Positions 5,446 to 7,942 of a stretch of 7,942 bases of DNA are shown here, in pieces. This DNA comes from JBPOHE01 sp052035915 (GTDB lineage Bacteria; Pseudomonadota; Gammaproteobacteria; Chromatiales; Chromatiaceae). The notes under the pieces are model-generated. The model saw nothing but the letters and a program-made list of their open reading frames with translations. It had not been told where the DNA came from and ran no database searches. The DNA is taken from assembly GCA_052035915.1 (NCBI GenBank), contig JBPOHE010000125.1, forward strand, positions 1 through 7,942, read 5' to 3'. Each line of letters starts with the position of its first letter. Position 1 is the stretch's first letter. The position numbers and the translations under genes were made by a program.

Positions 5446-7942
5446 ATGGCAACAAAACCGGTCTCACTCCCCCGTCTGCTGGGCCTGCTGTTTCTTCTTT
5501 TTTGGTCTGGATTCGTCTTGGCTTCGGTGGTGGCCGGAGATGAAGTGCCGCCGCAGGCCGATCAAGGGCCGGAGGTGAGGATTTTCAACGCCCATGCCGC
5601 CCAATTCGACCTGCATGAGGTGGCCCGCGCCGTGCCTATGGGCGGTAAATTCCGCGTCGAAGGGGTGTCATGGGATGGCCCCCCCGAGAGCTTGGAGTTG
5701 GATCGGTTCAATGTATTTGCCCCGGATGCCCAGCTTGTTGTCGACGGCACCAAGACGATAGCGCCGCCCCGGACAGCCTATTTCCGTGGGCAGGTAGAGG
5801 GTAGACCGGAAACCCTCGCCGTGCTCAGCGTCAACGAGGCGGGCGACCGCGTACTTGGCATTATCACCGACCCCAGGGGCGTCTGGCTGCTGTTCCGTCG
5901 GGACGGACAGCTCGTTTCCCAGAAGGCGGAAATGGTCGCTGGAACTTTCGCCAAGCCGTTCACATGCACGGCCCGCCCGGTACCCGATGGCGCGGGGGCA
6001 CTAGCTGTTGCAGAAGATCTCGCCTCCTCTCTGGCCTTGGAAGAACCGCTAACCGCGGCTGTGGCGGCCAGTTACACCGCTCGAGTGGCCATCGAGACCG
6101 ATTATGAGTTCTTCAGCATTTTTGGCAGCGAACAGGCCGCCACGGCCTATATCGGCGATCTGATAGCCTACGCCTCGAGCATTTATCAGCGAGAGGTCAA
6201 TACCAACCTGCAAGTCGGCTACTCGCGCTTGTGGACTCAGGGAGGGGCCAGCGATCCTTGGAACGCCAACAGCAATCCGGGGGCGGTGCTGGATGAGTTC
6301 CAAAGCTATTGGAATACCAATATGGGCGGGGTGGGTCGAACCATCGCCCACTTTTTAAGCGGGAAAACCCTCGGCGGGGGGGTCGCCTATGTGGGTGTAC
6401 TCTGCGATCAACAATGGGGGTATGGGGTGAGCACCAATCTGACTGGCGGCTTCAACATCAATGCCCCCAGTTCGGTGTGGGATATCATCGCCACCAGTCA
6501 CGAGATCGGCCACAATTTCGATTCCCCCCATACCCATTGCTACGCCAATCTGGGAGGGAATCCAAGTCAGGTCGATCATTGTTGGAGCGGCGAGGTTTCC
6601 AACCCCGGAACAACCTGTTATTCGGGTCCCACCTCATTGCCGGGATTGGACAGCACCAGCGGCGGCAGTCCGGGAACCGGCGCCGGAACCATCATGAGCT
6701 ACTGCCACCAACTTCAGGGCGGCTATGCCAATATCACCCTGACCTTCGGCGATGGCCATGCCTACGGCGTGGCGCCGGAGCGCGTTCCCAGCCGTATGAG
6801 GGATCATGTCATCAGCACCTATCAAGCCTTTCCGAGCTGTCTCCAACCCAGTAATCAGGCCGACTTCGTGGTGAGTTCGATCAGCCTCAACCCAAGCTCA
6901 CCGGCGCCCGGGAGTTCTTTCAGCGCCACGATCAACGTTCAGAATCAGGGCGGCGTCGCGGGCGAGGCCGGATGGCTGGATCTGTGGCTCAACCAATCCA
7001 CCAGCCGAAATTGCGGTGAGCAGGGTGATGCCAGGGTGGCTATTGGCCAGTTGGCGGCGGGGGCAAGCCAGAACGTCACCTTCAACAATCTGACGGCGGG
7101 AACGGTTGGTGGAAAGACCCTGCGCACCTTTGTCGATAGCGCCTGCGTCACCACCGAATCCAACGAGGCCAATAACCAATCGACCCAGAGCTACAGCGTC
7201 GGCGGCGGTGGGCAGCCGGACTTCGTGGTGACCTCGATCAGTCTGAGTCCGACTTCGCCGACCGCCGGTGGGACCTTCAATGCCACCATCAGGGTACAGA
7301 ATCAGGGCGGTGTAGCCGGCGACGGGGGCTATCTGGACGTTTGGCTCAATCAGCCGTCGAGTCAGGGCTGTGGCGCCGATGGCGACGGATGGGCCGCAGT
7401 GGGCACCCTGGCCCCGGGGGAGACAAGGGATTTCTCGGCCAGCAACATGCCGGCCGGAACGGCTGGAAGCAAGACCTTTCGCGTCTACATCGATAGCCAA
7501 TGTCAAACAGCCGAGTCCAACGAGGCCAACAACCAATTAACCCAGAGCTACAACGTAGGCGGTGGCGGTCAGCCGGACTTCGTGGTGACCTCGATCAGCC
7601 CGAGTCCGGCTTCGCCGACCGCTGGTGGGACCTTCAACGCCACGGTTACGGTCCAGAACCAGGGCAATGTCGCTGCCGATGGGGGTTATGTGGACATCTG
7701 GCTCAATCAGTCGGCGACTCAGGGCTGTGGCGCCGATGGCGACTATTACGGTGTCGTGGGCACCTTGGCGGCGGGAGAGAGCAAGAACTTCCTGGTCGAG
7801 GGGGCGGCGGCCGGAACCGCCGGAACCAAGACCCTGCGGGCCTTCGTCGATAGCGCCTGCTCCACAACCGAATCCACCGAGAGTAACAACCAGTCGATCC
7901 AAAGCTACAACGTGGGCGGTGGCGGTCAGCCGGACTTCGTGG
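5446..7942 (+). CDS. Secreted M12B (reprolysin)-like zinc metalloprotease with tandem CARDB domains, incomplete at the window end
   Basis: The frame is open from ATG 5446 to the right edge (832 full codons seen, no stop). ATG 5446 has AGGGA at 5434-5438, 7 nt upstream, and begins a signal peptide (residues 1 to about 30: basic start, LLGLLFLLFW core, ASVVA). Residues ~44-165 resemble a reprolysin propeptide, notably AYFRGQVEGRPETLAVLSV (111-129). The protease domain covers about 208-465. It has the extended zinc motif HEIGHNFDSPH (H352, H356, H362; catalytic E353) and a Met-turn, TIMSYCH, with M417. From D473, Ig-like CARDB units repeat every 119 residues, each starting PDFVV-x-SIS or ADFVV-x-SIS and containing VQNQG. 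The product is likely exported and cleaves or binds extracellular protein. CARDB units are known in cell-surface and secreted proteins as adhesion or spacer modules. The C-terminus, and any anchor or sorting signal, lies beyond the window. The gene is separated from the sugar cluster by a structured spacer and probably has its own transcript. Confidence 0.9.
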   Translation, partial: MATKPVSLPRLLGLLFLLFWSGFVLASVVAGDEVPPQADQGPEVRIFNAHAAQFDLHEVARAVPMGGKFRVEGVSWDGPPESLELDRFNVFAPDAQLVVDGTKTIAPPRTAYFRGQVEGRPETLAVLSVNEAGDRVLGIITDPRGVWLLFRRDGQLVSQKAEMVAGTFAKPFTCTARPVPDGAGALAVAEDLASSLALEEPLTAAVAASYTARVAIETDYEFFSIFGSEQAATAYIGDLIAYASSIYQREVNTNLQVGYSRLWTQGGASDPWNANSNPGAVLDEFQSYWNTNMGGVGRTIAHFLSGKTLGGGVAYVGVLCDQQWGYGVSTNLTGGFNINAPSSVWDIIATSHEIGHNFDSPHTHCYANLGGNPSQVDHCWSGEVSNPGTTCYSGPTSLPGLDSTSGGSPGTGAGTIMSYCHQLQGGYANITLTFGDGHAYGVAPERVPSRMRDHVISTYQAFPSCLQPSNQADFVVSSISLNPSSPAPGSSFSATINVQNQGGVAGEAGWLDLWLNQSTSRNCGEQGDARVAIGQLAAGASQNVTFNNLTAGTVGGKTLRTFVDSACVTTESNEANNQSTQSYSVGGGGQPDFVVTSISLSPTSPTAGGTFNATIRVQNQGGVAGDGGYLDVWLNQPSSQGCGADGDGWAAVGTLAPGETRDFSASNMPAGTAGSKTFRVYIDSQCQTAESNEANNQLTQSYNVGGGGQPDFVVTSISPSPASPTAGGTFNATVTVQNQGNVAADGGYVDIWLNQSATQGCGADGDYYGVVGTLAAGESKNFLVEGAAAGTAGTKTLRAFVDSACSTTESTESNNQSIQSYNVGGGGQPDFV
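6862..7942 (+). repeat. In-frame tandem repeat encoding CARDB domains, period 357 nt
   Basis: Units begin at the GAC codon of DFVV at 6862, 7219, 7576 and 7933; all three intervals are exactly 357 nt. The first three are complete and the fourth is cut after 10 nt. Shared residues per unit include SPTAGGTFNAT-like, VQNQG, WLNQ, a Cys near GCGADG, AGT, FVDSAC or IDSQC, ESNEANNQ and the linker GGGGQP. Units 2 and 3 are clearly closer to each other in DNA than to unit 1, and the junction sequence at 7558-7585 recurs identically at 7915-7942. Confidence 0.9.

Noticed and set aside
6898..7902. Long open frames on the - strand opposite the CARDB array (6898-7536 and 7537-7902)
   Set aside because: They mirror the repeat period of the + strand gene, show no recognisable domain of their own, and arise because the repeated codons contain no reverse-strand stops. 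The + strand frame has the signal peptide, protease motifs and repeat homology.
1..7942. CRISPR array, tRNA or rRNA, transposase, integrase, phage or defence genes
   Set aside because: Looked for on both strands; no short regularly spaced repeats, cloverleaf, rRNA signature or corresponding protein motifs were found. The only regular repeat is the coding CARDB array.

Overview
The window looks like a chromosomal segment of a moderately GC-rich Gram-negative bacterium, most likely a gammaproteobacterium. That placement rests on the very close resemblance of one gene to enterobacterial WecE and on the overall style of the genes. Nothing in the window fixes the genus. All recognisable genes lie on the + strand.

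Positions 1 to about 5273 are the end of a surface-polysaccharide or glycoconjugate cluster. In order it holds: the C-terminal part of a family-2 membrane glycosyltransferase (entering from the left edge and broken by an in-frame stop); a left-handed beta-helix (hexapeptide) acyltransferase; a four-helix GtrA-family membrane protein; a WecE-type dTDP-4-amino-4,6-dideoxygalactose transaminase; and a large polytopic membrane protein that looks like a GT-C-type glycosyltransferase. A consistent reading is that WecE makes an aminated dTDP-sugar, the acyltransferase may N-acylate it, the GT2 enzyme loads a sugar onto a lipid carrier, GtrA helps move it across the inner membrane, and the polytopic protein uses it on the periplasmic face. 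Only the WecE step is strongly supported by sequence; the rest is inference from families and gene order.

Positions 5274 to 5445 form a structured intergenic spacer with several inverted repeats (a perfect 11-bp stem, a GC-rich hairpin followed by three Ts, a perfect 18-nt palindrome) and a candidate promoter. It separates the sugar cluster from an unrelated gene.

From 5446 to the right edge runs the start of a large secreted protein: signal peptide, reprolysin-like propeptide, M12B-like zinc metalloprotease domain (HEIGHNFDSPH and a downstream Met-turn), then a tandem array of CARDB-type Ig-like domains whose period is exactly 357 nt (119 residues) and which is cut off by the window end at the beginning of the fourth unit.

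The most unusual items are a 69-nt imperfect palindromic element that appears to sit in frame inside the GT2 gene and supplies its premature stop, the exactly periodic CARDB array behind the protease, and the hairpin cluster in the 5274-5445 spacer. No RNA gene, CRISPR array, transposase or integrase was seen.
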